Counted from the stretch's first letter, positions 51,673 through 60,539 are shown. The stretch is 64,000 bases of DNA from CALOAD01 sp942491415 (GCA_942491415.1 CALOAD010000022.1:184430-248429), one strand, 5' to 3'. Made by a program: numbers and translations. Notes: a model not told the origin generated them from the letters alone.

Positions 51673-52068
51673 ATGAATACAGATCCAATAGCAGATATGT
51701 TAACGCGTATCAGAAATGCAAACGTAGCAAAGCATTCTGATATAAAGTTGCCAAGTTCAAAGGTTAAAGTTGAATTGGCGAGGTTATTAAAATCGGAAGG
51801 TTATATAACTGAATTTAACATTGAAGAATCAGGTGTTTTTAAGACATTGAATGTTAAATTAAAGTATGATGAGATGGGTAAACCCATTATCACAAACCTT
51901 CGTCGTGTAAGTAAGCCCGGTTTAAGAATTTACAAAAAGGCAAAAGAGCTTCCTAAAGTTTACGATGGTTTAGGAATTGCAGTTGTAAGTACAAGTAAAG
52001 GGCTATTAACGGACAGAAAAGCCAGAAAAGAAAAAGTTGGTGGTGAAGTCCTCTGCTACGTATGGTAG
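51673..52068 (+). CDS. rpsH: 30S ribosomal protein S8
   Basis: 131 residues. MNTDPIADMLTRIRNANVAK, KLPSSKVKVELARLLKSEGY, VSKPGLRIYKKAKELPKVYD, GLGIAVVSTSKGLLTDRKAR, GGEVLCYVW. Primary 16S rRNA binder; in E. coli the repressor of the spc operon. It starts behind TAAGGGAAGATA, 157 bases after rpsN, in a stretch (51516-51672) where I see no gene. Confidence 0.98.
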   Translation: MNTDPIADMLTRIRNANVAKHSDIKLPSSKVKVELARLLKSEGYITEFNIEESGVFKTLNVKLKYDEMGKPIITNLRRVSKPGLRIYKKAKELPKVYDGLGIAVVSTSKGLLTDRKARKEKVGGEVLCYVW

Positions 52069-52095
52069 TTGATGAATAATTGGAGTTAGAATAAA

Positions 52096-52635
52096 ATGTC
52101 CAGAATTGGAAAAAAACCGGTAGAAATACTAGATGGCGTAGAGGTAAAAATCAAGGGTAATGTTGTTAGTGCTAAAGGACCTTTAGGTTCTCAGGAAGTA
52201 ACAATAAGACCTGAAATTTCTCTAAAACAAGAAGGTAAGCAAATCGTTCTTGAGCCAAAAAATGAAGAACGTCAAACAAGAGCACTTTACGGTCTTAGTC
52301 GTACATTGGTGAATAATCTTGTGGTTGGCGTTAAAGAAGGTTTTACAAAAAATCTTGAAATTCAAGGTGTTGGTTATAGAGCTGCTAAAGATGGAAAAGA
52401 TCTTAATTTGCAACTTGGATATAGCCATCCTGTAAAAGTTGTTGCACCTGAAGGAATTGAATTTGTTCTTGAAGGTAATACAAAAATTGCTGTTAAAGGT
52501 ATTAACAAACAGACGGTTGGTGATGTTGCTGCTGAAATAAGAGGCAAAAGACCACCTGAAGTATATAAAGGAAAAGGTGTAAGGTACGTCGGTGAGTACG
52601 TTAGAAGAAAAGCCGGTAAAACAGGTAAGAAGTAG
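52096..52635 (+). CDS. rplF: 50S ribosomal protein L6
   Basis: 179 residues. MSRIGKKPVEILDGVEVKIK, RTLVNNLVVGVKEGFTKNLE, IQGVGYRAAKDGKDLNLQLG, KQTVGDVAAEIRGKRPPEVY, GKGVRYVGEYVRRKAGKTGK. Two-domain protein near the factor-binding centre. Ribosome site TTGGAGTTAGAATAA. Confidence 0.98.
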   Translation: MSRIGKKPVEILDGVEVKIKGNVVSAKGPLGSQEVTIRPEISLKQEGKQIVLEPKNEERQTRALYGLSRTLVNNLVVGVKEGFTKNLEIQGVGYRAAKDGKDLNLQLGYSHPVKVVAPEGIEFVLEGNTKIAVKGINKQTVGDVAAEIRGKRPPEVYKGKGVRYVGEYVRRKAGKTGKK

Positions 52636-52707
52636 ACTTTTCAATTTGTTAGTAGCCCATATAAAGCGGCATTGCATATTATACAATGAGAAAGCTTAGG
52701 TGAAATT

Positions 52708-53076
52708 ATGATTATTAAAAAAGTAAGAAAACAAACATCAAGAAAAAAACATCTTAGTATAAGAAGTAAAATTTCAGGGACTTCTGAAATGCCAAGATTG
52801 GCAATACATAGAAGTGGAAAGCATATTTATGCTCAAGTGATTGACGATGTAAAAAAAGTAACTTTAGCATCGGCTAGCACTTTAGATAAAGAGCTTAAAG
52901 AAAAAATTGCTTCAGGTGCTAACGTAGAATCTGCTAAACAAGTAGGTGAGCTAGTTGCACAAAGAGCAAAAGCTGCAGGTGTTGAAAATGTTGTTTTTGA
53001 CAGAGGCGGATTTTTATTCCACGGAAGAGTAGCAGCATTAGCTAACGCAGCTAGAGAAGCCGGTCTTCAGTTTTAA
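52708..53076 (+). CDS. rplR: 50S ribosomal protein L18
   Basis: 122 residues. KQTSRKKHLSIRSKISGTSE, MPRLAIHRSGKHIYAQVIDD, NVVFDRGGFLFHGRVAALAN, AAREAGLQF. Binds 5S rRNA. It is the last gene of the operon here: a strong terminator follows 22 bases after the stop, whereas in most bacteria rpsE, rpmD, rplO and secY come next. Confidence 0.98.
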   Translation: MIIKKVRKQTSRKKHLSIRSKISGTSEMPRLAIHRSGKHIYAQVIDDVKKVTLASASTLDKELKEKIASGANVESAKQVGELVAQRAKAAGVENVVFDRGGFLFHGRVAALANAAREAGLQF

Positions 53077-53098
53077 TTTTATAAAATTATTTAGCAAT

Positions 53099-53128
53099 AA
53101 AAAGACAGGATTTATATCCTGTCTTTTT
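53099..53128 (+). terminator. Intrinsic terminator ending the S10-spc operon
   Basis: AAAAAGACAGGA pairs with TCCTGTCTTTTT around TTTATA. The T-run follows the stem directly, and the convergent pilin gene begins 22 bases further, so it is bidirectional. Confidence 0.92.
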
Positions 53129-53149
53129 ACTTTATTAAATGATTATTTG

Positions 53150-53833
53150 TTAATAGTTTATTTCACCTTCGGCAAGTACTTTTGCAGCACAACCATTGGT
53201 TGTATCTAAAGCAGTACTGTCAGTTTCACAACTAAGGTTATCATTGTATGAACCCATTGGATAAATTCCTGATGATGTTATATGAAAGAGAAAATAATCT
53301 CGTCCTATTTGATTGGGTCCTTTTGCACCATTTATATCAACTATTAGGTTTCCACATGTGTTTTTTAAAGGACCGTCTCCTTTATCTGCGGAACAAGCAC
53401 CGTTATGATCGTCAATTAAAATCATTGTCCCATCACTTAAAATGGCTTTTCCATAAGCATTGTCAAATGTTGTATCATATTTATCAACATAATTACTGCC
53501 TCCCAGATATTTTAAAGGGCTGTCATACCAGCAGCCTTTACTGGAACCACAGTTTTTGATTATGTTTAAATAAGGGGTAAGCGCATTAAAAGCAGCTAAA
53601 TCTGAGGCAGCTGAACTATCATTTCCCGCAAAAGCAGTTTTAAGACTACCGTTTTCAGCTTCGTATAATTTTACGGCATTAGATAAAGTTGCATAAGTTT
53701 TTTTTAGTTTAGTAACATCAGCAGTCGAATTGGAGCTGCTAAGTAATGTTGGGATGGATAGTGCAGCCACAACACCGATAACGGTGAGAGTTATTAACAC
53801 TTCAGCTAATGTAAAAGCTAATTTTTTCGACAT
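53150..53833 (-). CDS. Type IV pilin / pseudopilin-like protein
   Basis: 227 residues. The N-terminus MSKKLAFTLAEVLITLTVIG then VVAALSIPTLLSS is a class III signal: a short basic leader, cleavage before Phe, Glu5 of the mature chain, and a 20-residue hydrophobic helix. The residue before cleavage is Ala rather than the usual Gly. Helix-linker part: VTKLKKTYATLSNAVKLYEA. The soluble domain has six cysteines and stretches such as CWYDSPLKYLGG and GTMILIDDHNGAC. Probably a minor pilin or pseudopilin for a type IV pilus or type II-like system. Ribosome site AAAAAGGAATTGATAAA. A truncated dispersed element starts just upstream. Confidence 0.85.
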   Translation of the reverse strand: MSKKLAFTLAEVLITLTVIGVVAALSIPTLLSSSNSTADVTKLKKTYATLSNAVKLYEAENGSLKTAFAGNDSSAASDLAAFNALTPYLNIIKNCGSSKGCWYDSPLKYLGGSNYVDKYDTTFDNAYGKAILSDGTMILIDDHNGACSADKGDGPLKNTCGNLIVDINGAKGPNQIGRDYFLFHITSSGIYPMGSYNDNLSCETDSTALDTTNGCAAKVLAEGEINY

Positions 53834-53861
53834 TTTATCAATTCCTTTTTAATTTTCAAGT

Positions 53862-54316
53862 GAAGCGTATCAAAACAAGAAAAGAAACTCGTGTCGAGGT
53901 TTTTGTGGGGCTTTTTTAAAAAAGTCCCCCCTCGGAGAGAGTTTTTGAGGCGGTTTTTACCTTGACTTCGCAAGGCTAAAAACCTTATATTAGCCGTTCA
54001 AAGTCTTTTCACGGGATCTTATTAAATCAAAAATTTACCCCCTAAAGAAATTTTACTTTTTTATTGTTTTTTGATTTTTATAGTTAGTTTATAGCTTTTA
54101 AAGTAGTTCTTTTGACTTTTGCCTTATCGGTTTTGAGGTGTTTTGAGATTACTTCAGGGGGGTAAATTTTCTCAGAAATAATCTCCCTAAAAAGACTAAT
54201 TCACTTGTAAGGGCTAATTTAAAGTATTTTTATTCTTTATAGTTGGTTTTTTTGAGCTCTAATTCGCTCATTTAAAATGAAAAATACAAAAAGTTTAAAA
54301 TTATAAAATTACATAA
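53862..54316. mobile_element. Dispersed non-coding element, copy B (inverted, truncated at one end)
   Basis: Opposite in orientation to copies A and C. From 53862 it reads the complement of the copy A module at about 41428-41510: GAGCGTATC-like CAAAACAAGAAAA, CTCGTGTCGAGG, then the hairpin GGGGCTTTTTT/AAAAAAGTCCC (53907-53928, with one G-T wobble), followed by CTCGGAGAGAG. Next is a GGTTTTTA/TAAAAACC hairpin (about 53953-53987) and the block AAATTTACCCCCTAAAGAAA ... TTACTTCAGGGGGGTAAATTT (about 54015-54170). The right end TTACATAA at 54309-54316 resembles the inverted repeat of the other copies; the left arm is missing. Confidence 0.65.
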
Positions 54317-54403
54317 ATAGCCGCATAGTAATATTGCTGACATAAAGAATTGTATATAAAGAAAAAAACATTTGTAAACTTTAAAAGCTATTATATATAA
54401 GGA

Positions 54404-54432
54404 ATTAGCTGTTTTTGCAAAAAATAGCTAAT
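54404..54432 (+). other. Hairpin in the leader of the GGDEF/HD-GYP gene
   Basis: ATTAGCT pairs with AGCTAAT with an inner TTTTT/AAAAA stem, located about 170 bases before the start of the GGDEF/HD-GYP gene. It has no T-run. The other bases from 54317 to 54598 show no gene. Confidence 0.35.
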
Positions 54433-54598
54433 CGGCATGATTACAAATTAAAAAGAAACTGGTAGAATAATGTGAAAGTAAGTAAAGTTTTTTAATAAAT
54501 TTATTAAAAGACTATCAAACTTTATTCTGTTCCTTTTTTATATTGATGTAAGTTTTAAAAAAATTAAAGTAGTTGTGTATTCTTAAAAGGGTCTTAAT

Positions 54599-56461
54599 TT
54601 GAAATTCGGTCAAAAGTTATCCGGGAATAAAGCCAATTCACAGGCTCCCAATACTACTAATAAGAGTAATCCTATTGCAAATAGCACAGGTATGTCTCCT
54701 GCTATAGGACCGATTAACCCTAGAAAAACAGCAAACCGTTTATATGGCGGATATAATCAAAATAACAGATTTTTTGGAGGTTTAAGTACTTCTGATCCTG
54801 TTGAAATGTTTTATGAATTTTGTTCTATAGCTAAAAATAAAAATAATGTTGATGAAGTTTTTCATACATTGCACAATATTGCTATAAGCAAATTAGGATA
54901 TAGTTTTACTGCAATAGGTACTGTTAGTAATAGTTCTAAATGTATAAATATTAAACTTATTGATCATATTGGTAATAATTTTTCTTCAAGAATAATGCTT
55001 TCCGAGGATAAAAATCCTCTTATTCAGGCTTTCAATAATGAAGAAATTAAAAATGTTGCGAATTTAGACTTTTTAAATATGCCGTATTTAAAGAATTATC
55101 AAGGAATGATAGTTCCGATGAAAGCGTCAAATGAATCAGTAGGTGTGTTTATTGCGGGTTCTAATGGGATGACTCAGCATGATATGAATTCGTTGAGTGT
55201 TCTTGTTGATTATTTAACTTTATTTGTTAAAAATAAGGATCTTGAAGATCGTTTCAGTCAGAATAAAGATACTGATGCTTTGACTAACTTGAAGAGCCAT
55301 AGAGCGTTTCAGGAAAGTCTGCGCTTAGAGCTTTCAAAGGCGGGAGAAAATAATAAACCGTTATCAGTTATTATTTTAGATATAAATAATATTTCTCAAA
55401 TAAATAGAGAGTTTGGTCATGCCAAAGGTGATGAAATAATTAAATTGGTAGCTGATAAGATTAAACAAAATATTAGAAGTACTGATATAGCAGGCAGATA
55501 TGGTGGTGATGAGATTGCCGTTATACTCCCTGATCTTGATGGTGCTGAAACAAGTTATATTGCAGAATACTTAAATTACAGTTTGTCTTGCAGTATGGTA
55601 GATGATGTAGGACCTGTAAAAGTAAGTATAGGTGTTGCTTCGTACCCTGTATGTGCAAGTGATCAGGAAAAACTTTTAATACTTGCCGAGCAAGCTATGA
55701 TGATTTCCAAAAACAAAGGTTATCAAAATGGAATGTCTTCTATTGTGAGTGCTCAGGATATAGATTTTTGGAATGATAAATCTTTGGATTCATTTGCTAC
55801 GGTTTTGGCAAAAAGACATTCTCAGTTGGGTGTTAATTTTGAGGAAGAAATTGTTAGTAGATTCCAAAACGAGAGCATTGGCTCAAATGGTCATATGTTT
55901 GATGTTGTTACATCATTAGCCGGTGCTATTGATGCAAAAGATACTTATACCAGAGGTCATTCACAATCTGTTGCTAGATACGCAGAAGTTTTAGCAAGAG
56001 CTATAAACCTTCCTGAGTCAGAAGTTGAAAGAATTAGGCTGGGTGCAATGCTTCATGATGTTGGTAAGATAGGTATCCCTGAGACAATTTTAAGAAAACC
56101 AAATCAGCTTACAGATGAAGAATGGGAAATAATGAAACAGCATCCGACCATTGGTGCTAAAAAAGTATTGGCTCCTATTGAGTCATTAAGAGATTTGATT
56201 CCTATAATTGAGCATCACCATGAACATTGGGATGGATCAGGTTATCCAGCCAAGTTAAAGGGAGAAGAAATTCCTTTAGGTGCAAGAATTGTAGCTGTGG
56301 CAGATTCGTTCCATGCTTTGATCAGTGATAGGCCTTATAGAAAAGGTTTGGGTATTGATAAAGCTATTGATATTCTTAGGATAGGTTCCGGGATTCAATG
56401 GGATAGAGATCTTGTTAGGGAATTTATTATATTAGCTCCATCTTTGTGTACTACTGTATAG
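54599..56461 (+). CDS. GAF-GGDEF-HD-GYP protein (cyclic-di-GMP turnover)
   Basis: 620 residues, starting at a TTG behind AAAAGGG. Order: disordered Asn/Ser-rich N-terminus (1-55), GAF-like domain (~65-215), GGDEF domain (~225-385; DALTNLKSHRAFQESLRLEL and GRYGGDEIAVILP, motif GGDEI instead of GGDEF), then HD-GYP (~425-610; HSQSVARYAEVLARAINLPE, MLHDVGKIGIPETILRKP, HHHEHWDGSGYPAKLKGEEI). GGDEF domains make and HD-GYP domains degrade c-di-GMP. The intact HD and GYP residues suggest phosphodiesterase activity; with GGDEI the cyclase may be weak. A response regulator follows 142 bases on. Its link to the pilin upstream is speculative. Confidence 0.9.
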   Translation: MKFGQKLSGNKANSQAPNTTNKSNPIANSTGMSPAIGPINPRKTANRLYGGYNQNNRFFGGLSTSDPVEMFYEFCSIAKNKNNVDEVFHTLHNIAISKLGYSFTAIGTVSNSSKCINIKLIDHIGNNFSSRIMLSEDKNPLIQAFNNEEIKNVANLDFLNMPYLKNYQGMIVPMKASNESVGVFIAGSNGMTQHDMNSLSVLVDYLTLFVKNKDLEDRFSQNKDTDALTNLKSHRAFQESLRLELSKAGENNKPLSVIILDINNISQINREFGHAKGDEIIKLVADKIKQNIRSTDIAGRYGGDEIAVILPDLDGAETSYIAEYLNYSLSCSMVDDVGPVKVSIGVASYPVCASDQEKLLILAEQAMMISKNKGYQNGMSSIVSAQDIDFWNDKSLDSFATVLAKRHSQLGVNFEEEIVSRFQNESIGSNGHMFDVVTSLAGAIDAKDTYTRGHSQSVARYAEVLARAINLPESEVERIRLGAMLHDVGKIGIPETILRKPNQLTDEEWEIMKQHPTIGAKKVLAPIESLRDLIPIIEHHHEHWDGSGYPAKLKGEEIPLGARIVAVADSFHALISDRPYRKGLGIDKAIDILRIGSGIQWDRDLVREFIILAPSLCTTV

Positions 56462-56603
56462 CAAAATAGAGATGTTGATATAATAAAATTTGTAAATATA
56501 TTAAAAACGGAAAATATATTAACAATAATTCGTTTGTTTTGTTTTTTACTATAGTAATGAGCTTTATTAGCTTTTTTGTGTTTGAGACTGTGCAAGAAAT
56601 TTA

Positions 56604-57305
56604 ATGGCAAAAATTATAATTGTAGATGATTCTAGTTTTGTAAGAGCTGTATTATCTAAGTATTTAACTAAAAATGGACATGAGATAGTTGCAGAAGCCG
56701 GTTGTAATGATTCTGCAGTTGAAATGTATAAAAAACATCGACCTGATCTGGTAACATTAGATGTAGTGATGCCGGGTTGCGGTATTGCGGCGATGCAAGA
56801 AATTTTAGATTTTGATCCTGAAGCTAATATAATAATAATTTCAGGGTTGGCTCAACCTACACACCTTGCAAAAGCCATTAAAAAAGGTGCGAAATGTTTT
56901 CTTTCAAAGCCTATTTGCGACAAAATGCTTTTAAAAGTTGTAAATGATGTTTTGGCTAGCAACTCGAATAAAAAGAAAGACAATAATTTTGATTATCAAC
57001 CTAATGTTTTGATCAAATGCCCTGATGATATATTTTTACTTTCAATGTTTAATAATTCATTGAAAGAAGTATTAATTATGCAAAATGATATTCTTGTAAT
57101 TGAAAAAGGAGCAACACCTGCTAAAGATGATTTGATAGTAGGGTTAAAAAATGATGGAATAGTTTTTGGTTATAGGTTAAAACAAAAGACTATTATTTAC
57201 GAGGGAAATAATAGGTATGAATTACCTTTAGATTCTGATATCGAGAATCTGGGTATTATTAGAGGTGTTTTAAGAGTTTTAAACAGTAAGGCAGCTGTTT
57301 TATAA
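56604..57305 (+). CDS. Response regulator with an unrecognised C-terminal domain
   Basis: 233 residues. Residues 1-~120 are a CheY-like receiver: VDDSSFVRAVLSKYLTKNGH, phospho-Asp53 in TLDVVMPG, Lys102 in CFLSKPI. The remaining ~110 residues have no HTH or known output domain; they contain NNSLKEVLIMQNDILVIEKG and GIIRGVLRVLNSKAAVL. The opening and lack of DNA-binding domain resemble chemotaxis-type regulators, but the tail is longer. The GGDEF/HD-GYP gene just upstream suggests a signalling pair. It ends 4 bases from the convergent ychF. Confidence 0.8.
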   Translation: MAKIIIVDDSSFVRAVLSKYLTKNGHEIVAEAGCNDSAVEMYKKHRPDLVTLDVVMPGCGIAAMQEILDFDPEANIIIISGLAQPTHLAKAIKKGAKCFLSKPICDKMLLKVVNDVLASNSNKKKDNNFDYQPNVLIKCPDDIFLLSMFNNSLKEVLIMQNDILVIEKGATPAKDDLIVGLKNDGIVFGYRLKQKTIIYEGNNRYELPLDSDIENLGIIRGVLRVLNSKAAVL

Positions 57306-57309
57306 AATA

Positions 57310-58407
57310 TTAAACGGCAAATCTGAAATGGATTATATCTCCGTCTTTAACTTCGTATTCTTTGCCTTCCAGTCTTGTTACGCCTTTTTCTTTGGCGGCT
57401 ATATGAGAACCGGCTTTTATAAAATCATCATATGAGGTAACTTCAGCTCTTATGAATCCTCTTTCGATATCGCTGTGAATTTCACTTGCAGCTGCAGGAG
57501 CTTTTGTTCCGGATCTGATAGTCCAAGCTCTAACCTCTTTTTCTCCTGCCGTGATATAAGTTCTAAGACCTAAAAGGCTATATACACTTTTGATCATACG
57601 TTCTGTGCCTGAGTCCTTAACACCAAGTTCGGCTAAGAAATCTTTGGCTTCTTCTTCGGATAAAGATACGAGTTCAGATTCAATTTTTGCGCTTATGACA
57701 ACAACTTGCGCATTGTGAGTTTTGGCGTATTCACGAACTTTTTCAACATATTCATTGCCATTGTTTATCAAATCTTCTTCGGATACGTTTGCTGCATAAA
57801 TAATGGGTTTAGAGCAAAGTAGTTGAAGTTGTTTTAAATAAGGTAGTTCTTCTTTTGTGAAAAGATTTGTCGAGAAAAATTTGCCTTCTTCCAAAATGTC
57901 TTGAATTTTATCAAGTACACTGTTTTCAAGCACAGCTTCTTGTTCTTTAGCTTTTACTTGTTTTAAAATTCTTGCTTTTCTTTTTTCTATAGAAGAAAGG
58001 TCCGCTAGTGCAAGTTCTGTGTTTATAACTTCAATATCGTTTATTGGGTCAACTTTGCCATCGACGTGAACGGTATTTTCGTCTTCAAAGCATCTTACAA
58101 CTTGAATAATTGCATCGACTTCTCTAATGTGTCCTAAAAATTGATTGCCTAGACCTTCTCCTTTGCTTGCACCTTTTACAAGTCCTGCAATATCAACAAA
58201 TTCAATGGCAGTTGGTATTACTCGTTGAGTTTTAACAAGGTCTTTTAGTTTATAAAGTCTTTCATCCGGTACTATTACAACTCCTACGTTAGGTTCGATA
58301 GTACAAAACGGGTAGTTTGCAGATTCAGCATTTTCACTTGATGTTAATGCATTAAAAAGTGTTGATTTTCCTACGTTAGGAAGTCCCACGATCCCAGCTC
58401 TTAGCAA
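57310..58407 (-). CDS. ychF: Redox-regulated P-loop ATPase YchF
   Basis: 365 residues. Walker A GIVGLPNVGKSTLFNALTSS, NYPFCTIEPNVGVVIVPDER, VDIAGLVKGASKGEGLGNQF, the NVSEED-like nucleotide site (AANVSEEDLI), and the TGS domain near the C-terminus (RSGTKAPAAASEIHSDIERG, FIRAEVTSYDDFI). An Obg-family protein, ATP-preferring in E. coli, involved in oxidative-stress control. Length and motif order are normal. It has no visible partner; the 3' end abuts the convergent response regulator gene. Confidence 0.96.
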   Translation of the reverse strand: MLRAGIVGLPNVGKSTLFNALTSSENAESANYPFCTIEPNVGVVIVPDERLYKLKDLVKTQRVIPTAIEFVDIAGLVKGASKGEGLGNQFLGHIREVDAIIQVVRCFEDENTVHVDGKVDPINDIEVINTELALADLSSIEKRKARILKQVKAKEQEAVLENSVLDKIQDILEEGKFFSTNLFTKEELPYLKQLQLLCSKPIIYAANVSEEDLINNGNEYVEKVREYAKTHNAQVVVISAKIESELVSLSEEEAKDFLAELGVKDSGTERMIKSVYSLLGLRTYITAGEKEVRAWTIRSGTKAPAAASEIHSDIERGFIRAEVTSYDDFIKAGSHIAAKEKGVTRLEGKEYEVKDGDIIHFRFAV

Positions 58408-58488
58408 TTTTATTTCCTTTCGATTATAGAAAATTTAGTCTCAATAATAAGTTACTACAATCAAGTAGTTATATAAAGTTTTTTTTAT

Positions 58489-59415
58489 TTAAGAGTATTT
58501 AAAACTTTGGTAAGACCCACGTTTTTTAAATTCTTTGTCGATCATATTTAAGACTTTAAATTTTTCACCCAGCCATTTAGGCTCTATAAGTAATTTGCTT
58601 AAACCATTTCCCGCAAGTCGATGAATGGTAGTGTTAGCAGGTAGTTCTTCAAGAAAATCACAAACTGTATCTACATATTCTTCAGCGCTCATTAGTTTAA
58701 GTGCTTTATTTTCGTGAATTTGCGCTAGTTTTGTTCCTTTTAAAATACAGAGCTGGTGAATTTTAACGCCATCGATTCCTAATTTTGCCAGTAATTTTGC
58801 GCTTTCAATCATATCTTTTTGTGTTTCACCTGGAAGTCCTAAAATAACATGGGCACAAATGTTTATTCCTTTATTTTGGGTTAATTCAACAGCGTTTATG
58901 AATTCTTTTAACCCATGCCCTCGGTTTATAAATGTTAAAGATTTTTCATGGATAGATTGCAGTCCGTATTCTACCCATACATATTTGTCTTTTGTATATG
59001 AAGAAATGAGGTTAATTTTTTCTTTATCAACACAGTCAGGACGTGTACCTATTGAGATACCTATAACGTCTTTGTGGGAAAAAGCACTGTTGTAAGTTTT
59101 TTCAAGATGGTTTAAAGAACCATAAGTGTTGGTATAAGCTTGAAAATAGGAAAGAAATTTTTCAGCCTTGAACCTTTTTTTAAGATTGTTTATTCCTGTT
59201 TCAAGTTGATTTTCAATGGAGAGTAAATTGCTGTGAGATTGAGAAAAAGATCCTGAATCATCACAAAATATACATCCACCTGTTGATATTGCACCATCAC
59301 GATTAGGGCAGCTAAAACCAGCGTCAAGTGTTACTTTATAAACTTTACAGCCAAATAAATTTTTAAGATGTTGGCTGTATTGATTATATTTTTTATCTGT
59401 ATTGTAAAAATCCAC
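58489..59415 (-). CDS. Radical SAM protein, YhcC family (TIGR01212-like)
   Basis: 308 residues. FGCKVYKVTLDAGFSCPNRD then GAISTGGCIFCDDSGSFSQS holds the radical SAM cysteines in the unusual Cys-x(10+)-Cys-x2-Cys spacing of this family. Further conserved parts: FQAYTNTYGSLNHLEKTYNS, IGISIGTRPDCVDKEKINLI, VWVEYGLQSIHEKSLTFINR, ICAHVILGLPGETQKDMIES. Function of the family is not firmly known; related proteins act on tRNA or cofactors. It precedes a zinc-ribbon gene on the same strand by 48 bases in reverse order (that gene is upstream). Confidence 0.85.
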   Translation of the reverse strand: MDFYNTDKKYNQYSQHLKNLFGCKVYKVTLDAGFSCPNRDGAISTGGCIFCDDSGSFSQSHSNLLSIENQLETGINNLKKRFKAEKFLSYFQAYTNTYGSLNHLEKTYNSAFSHKDVIGISIGTRPDCVDKEKINLISSYTKDKYVWVEYGLQSIHEKSLTFINRGHGLKEFINAVELTQNKGINICAHVILGLPGETQKDMIESAKLLAKLGIDGVKIHQLCILKGTKLAQIHENKALKLMSAEEYVDTVCDFLEELPANTTIHRLAGNGLSKLLIEPKWLGEKFKVLNMIDKEFKKRGSYQSFKYS

Positions 59416-59463
59416 GAAAGTTCTGCCTTTAAATCTCGCTGTTAACGAGTTACGACCGCTGCC

Positions 59464-59631
59464 TTAATCGCGTTCGTCTTTTGCTCTAGGTGGGTAAACG
59501 TAGTGTTCTCCACATTTAGGGCAGATAACTTCTTGTTGCTTTTCGCCGTCTACTTGAGCTACTTCAAAAAAAGTTTTACAACCTGATTGTACGCATCTAA
59601 TACCCCATGCCGGTCTTATAATTCTTGCCAT
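59464..59631 (-). CDS. Small zinc-ribbon protein of unknown function
   Basis: 55 residues from the ATG at 59631 behind AAAGGTAAGAAA (an in-frame GTG at 59646 lies just upstream). MARIIRPAWGIRCVQSGCKT, then QEVICPKCGEHYVYPPR: two cysteine pairs (CVQSGC and CPKC) of a probable zinc ribbon. Upstream of the YhcC-like gene on the same strand; a functional link is plausible but not shown. The name of the family is unknown to me. Confidence 0.7.
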   Translation of the reverse strand: MARIIRPAWGIRCVQSGCKTFFEVAQVDGEKQQEVICPKCGEHYVYPPRAKDERD

Positions 59632-59762
59632 TTTCTTACCTTTCACGTTTTTAAATATACTATTTTATAATAATACAAGAATACCCCCTGTTTAGACAAG
59701 AAGTTTATTTTTATTTGTCAAAATTATACAAATAATCTTTTAATCGAAAAAAATAATAGTGA

Positions 59763-60478
59763 CCGATAAAATACTTTATGTAATATAAAATTAATTCAAA
59801 TGAGCGAATTAGAACTCGAAAAACTATAATCAAGTACTCAAGAGCATCCCGAACGCTTCGTAAAACCACGAATTTTAAGTCCAAGAAAATACGGTCTATT
59901 TTTTTTAAATTTCCAAACTTCGCAAGTGAATTAGAGATACTTAAAAAGTTATTCTTGAAAAAATTTATCCCCCCTGAAGTAATCCTCAAAACACCCCAAA
60001 ATAATCGAGGCAAAAGTCTAAAGAGCTACTTTAAAAAGCTAAAAACTAACTATAAAAATCAAAAAAATAATAAAAACTTAAATTTCTTTAGGGGGTAAAT
60101 TTTTGATTTAATAACCTTTTTATAGAAGCTCTATGAGCGGCTAATTCAAGGTTTTTTAGCTTCGTTTATCGAAGTAAAAAACCGCATAAAAAAGTGATGA
60201 CCACAGGTTTAAAGCTTTTTGCCTTCCGCAGGAGGTACTTTTTAAAAAAAGTACCTCAAAAACCTCGACACGAATTTGTTTTCTTGTTTTATACGTTTCA
60301 TTTGATTTTGATAAATCTTCAAAACCTGCTTGCTAACTCGCTCAGCACAGCTTTGCTCAAACACAGCAAGCATCCCTTATTTATATCATTTCACTTTAAA
60401 ACTTACGAAAACAAATTACGGTCTATTTTAAATTACTAAAATAAAATTTTATAGATATTACATAAAGTATTTTATCGG
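59763..60478. mobile_element. Dispersed non-coding element, copy C (716 bp, 24-bp terminal inverted repeats)
   Basis: Perfect 24-bp inverted repeats at 59763-59786 and 60455-60478, beginning CCGATAAAATACTTTATG. Same orientation as copy A. Modules in order: CCCCCCTGAAGTAATCC to TTTCTTTAGGGGGTAAATT (about 59968-60105), GGTTTTTTAGCTTCG with CGAAGTAAAAAACC (about 60151-60184), AGGTACTTTTT/AAAAAGTACCT (60233-60256), TGCTTGCT / AGCAAGC around a loop with AACTCGCT and GCTCAAACAC (about 60327-60372), and AATTTGTTTTC (about 60274) with GAAAACAAATT (about 60406-60416). Every one of these stems differs from copy A but still pairs. No gene inside; it ends 61 bases before mnmE. Confidence 0.75.
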
Positions 60479-60539
60479 AATTAAATCATTAATATAATTC
60501 ATATAATTCATTATTACTTATCACTACCAATTTTTTAAT

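Noticed and set aside
59711..60013. 100-codon minus-strand open frame in copy C
   Set aside because: It spans the terminal inverted repeat and is not conserved in copies A and B.
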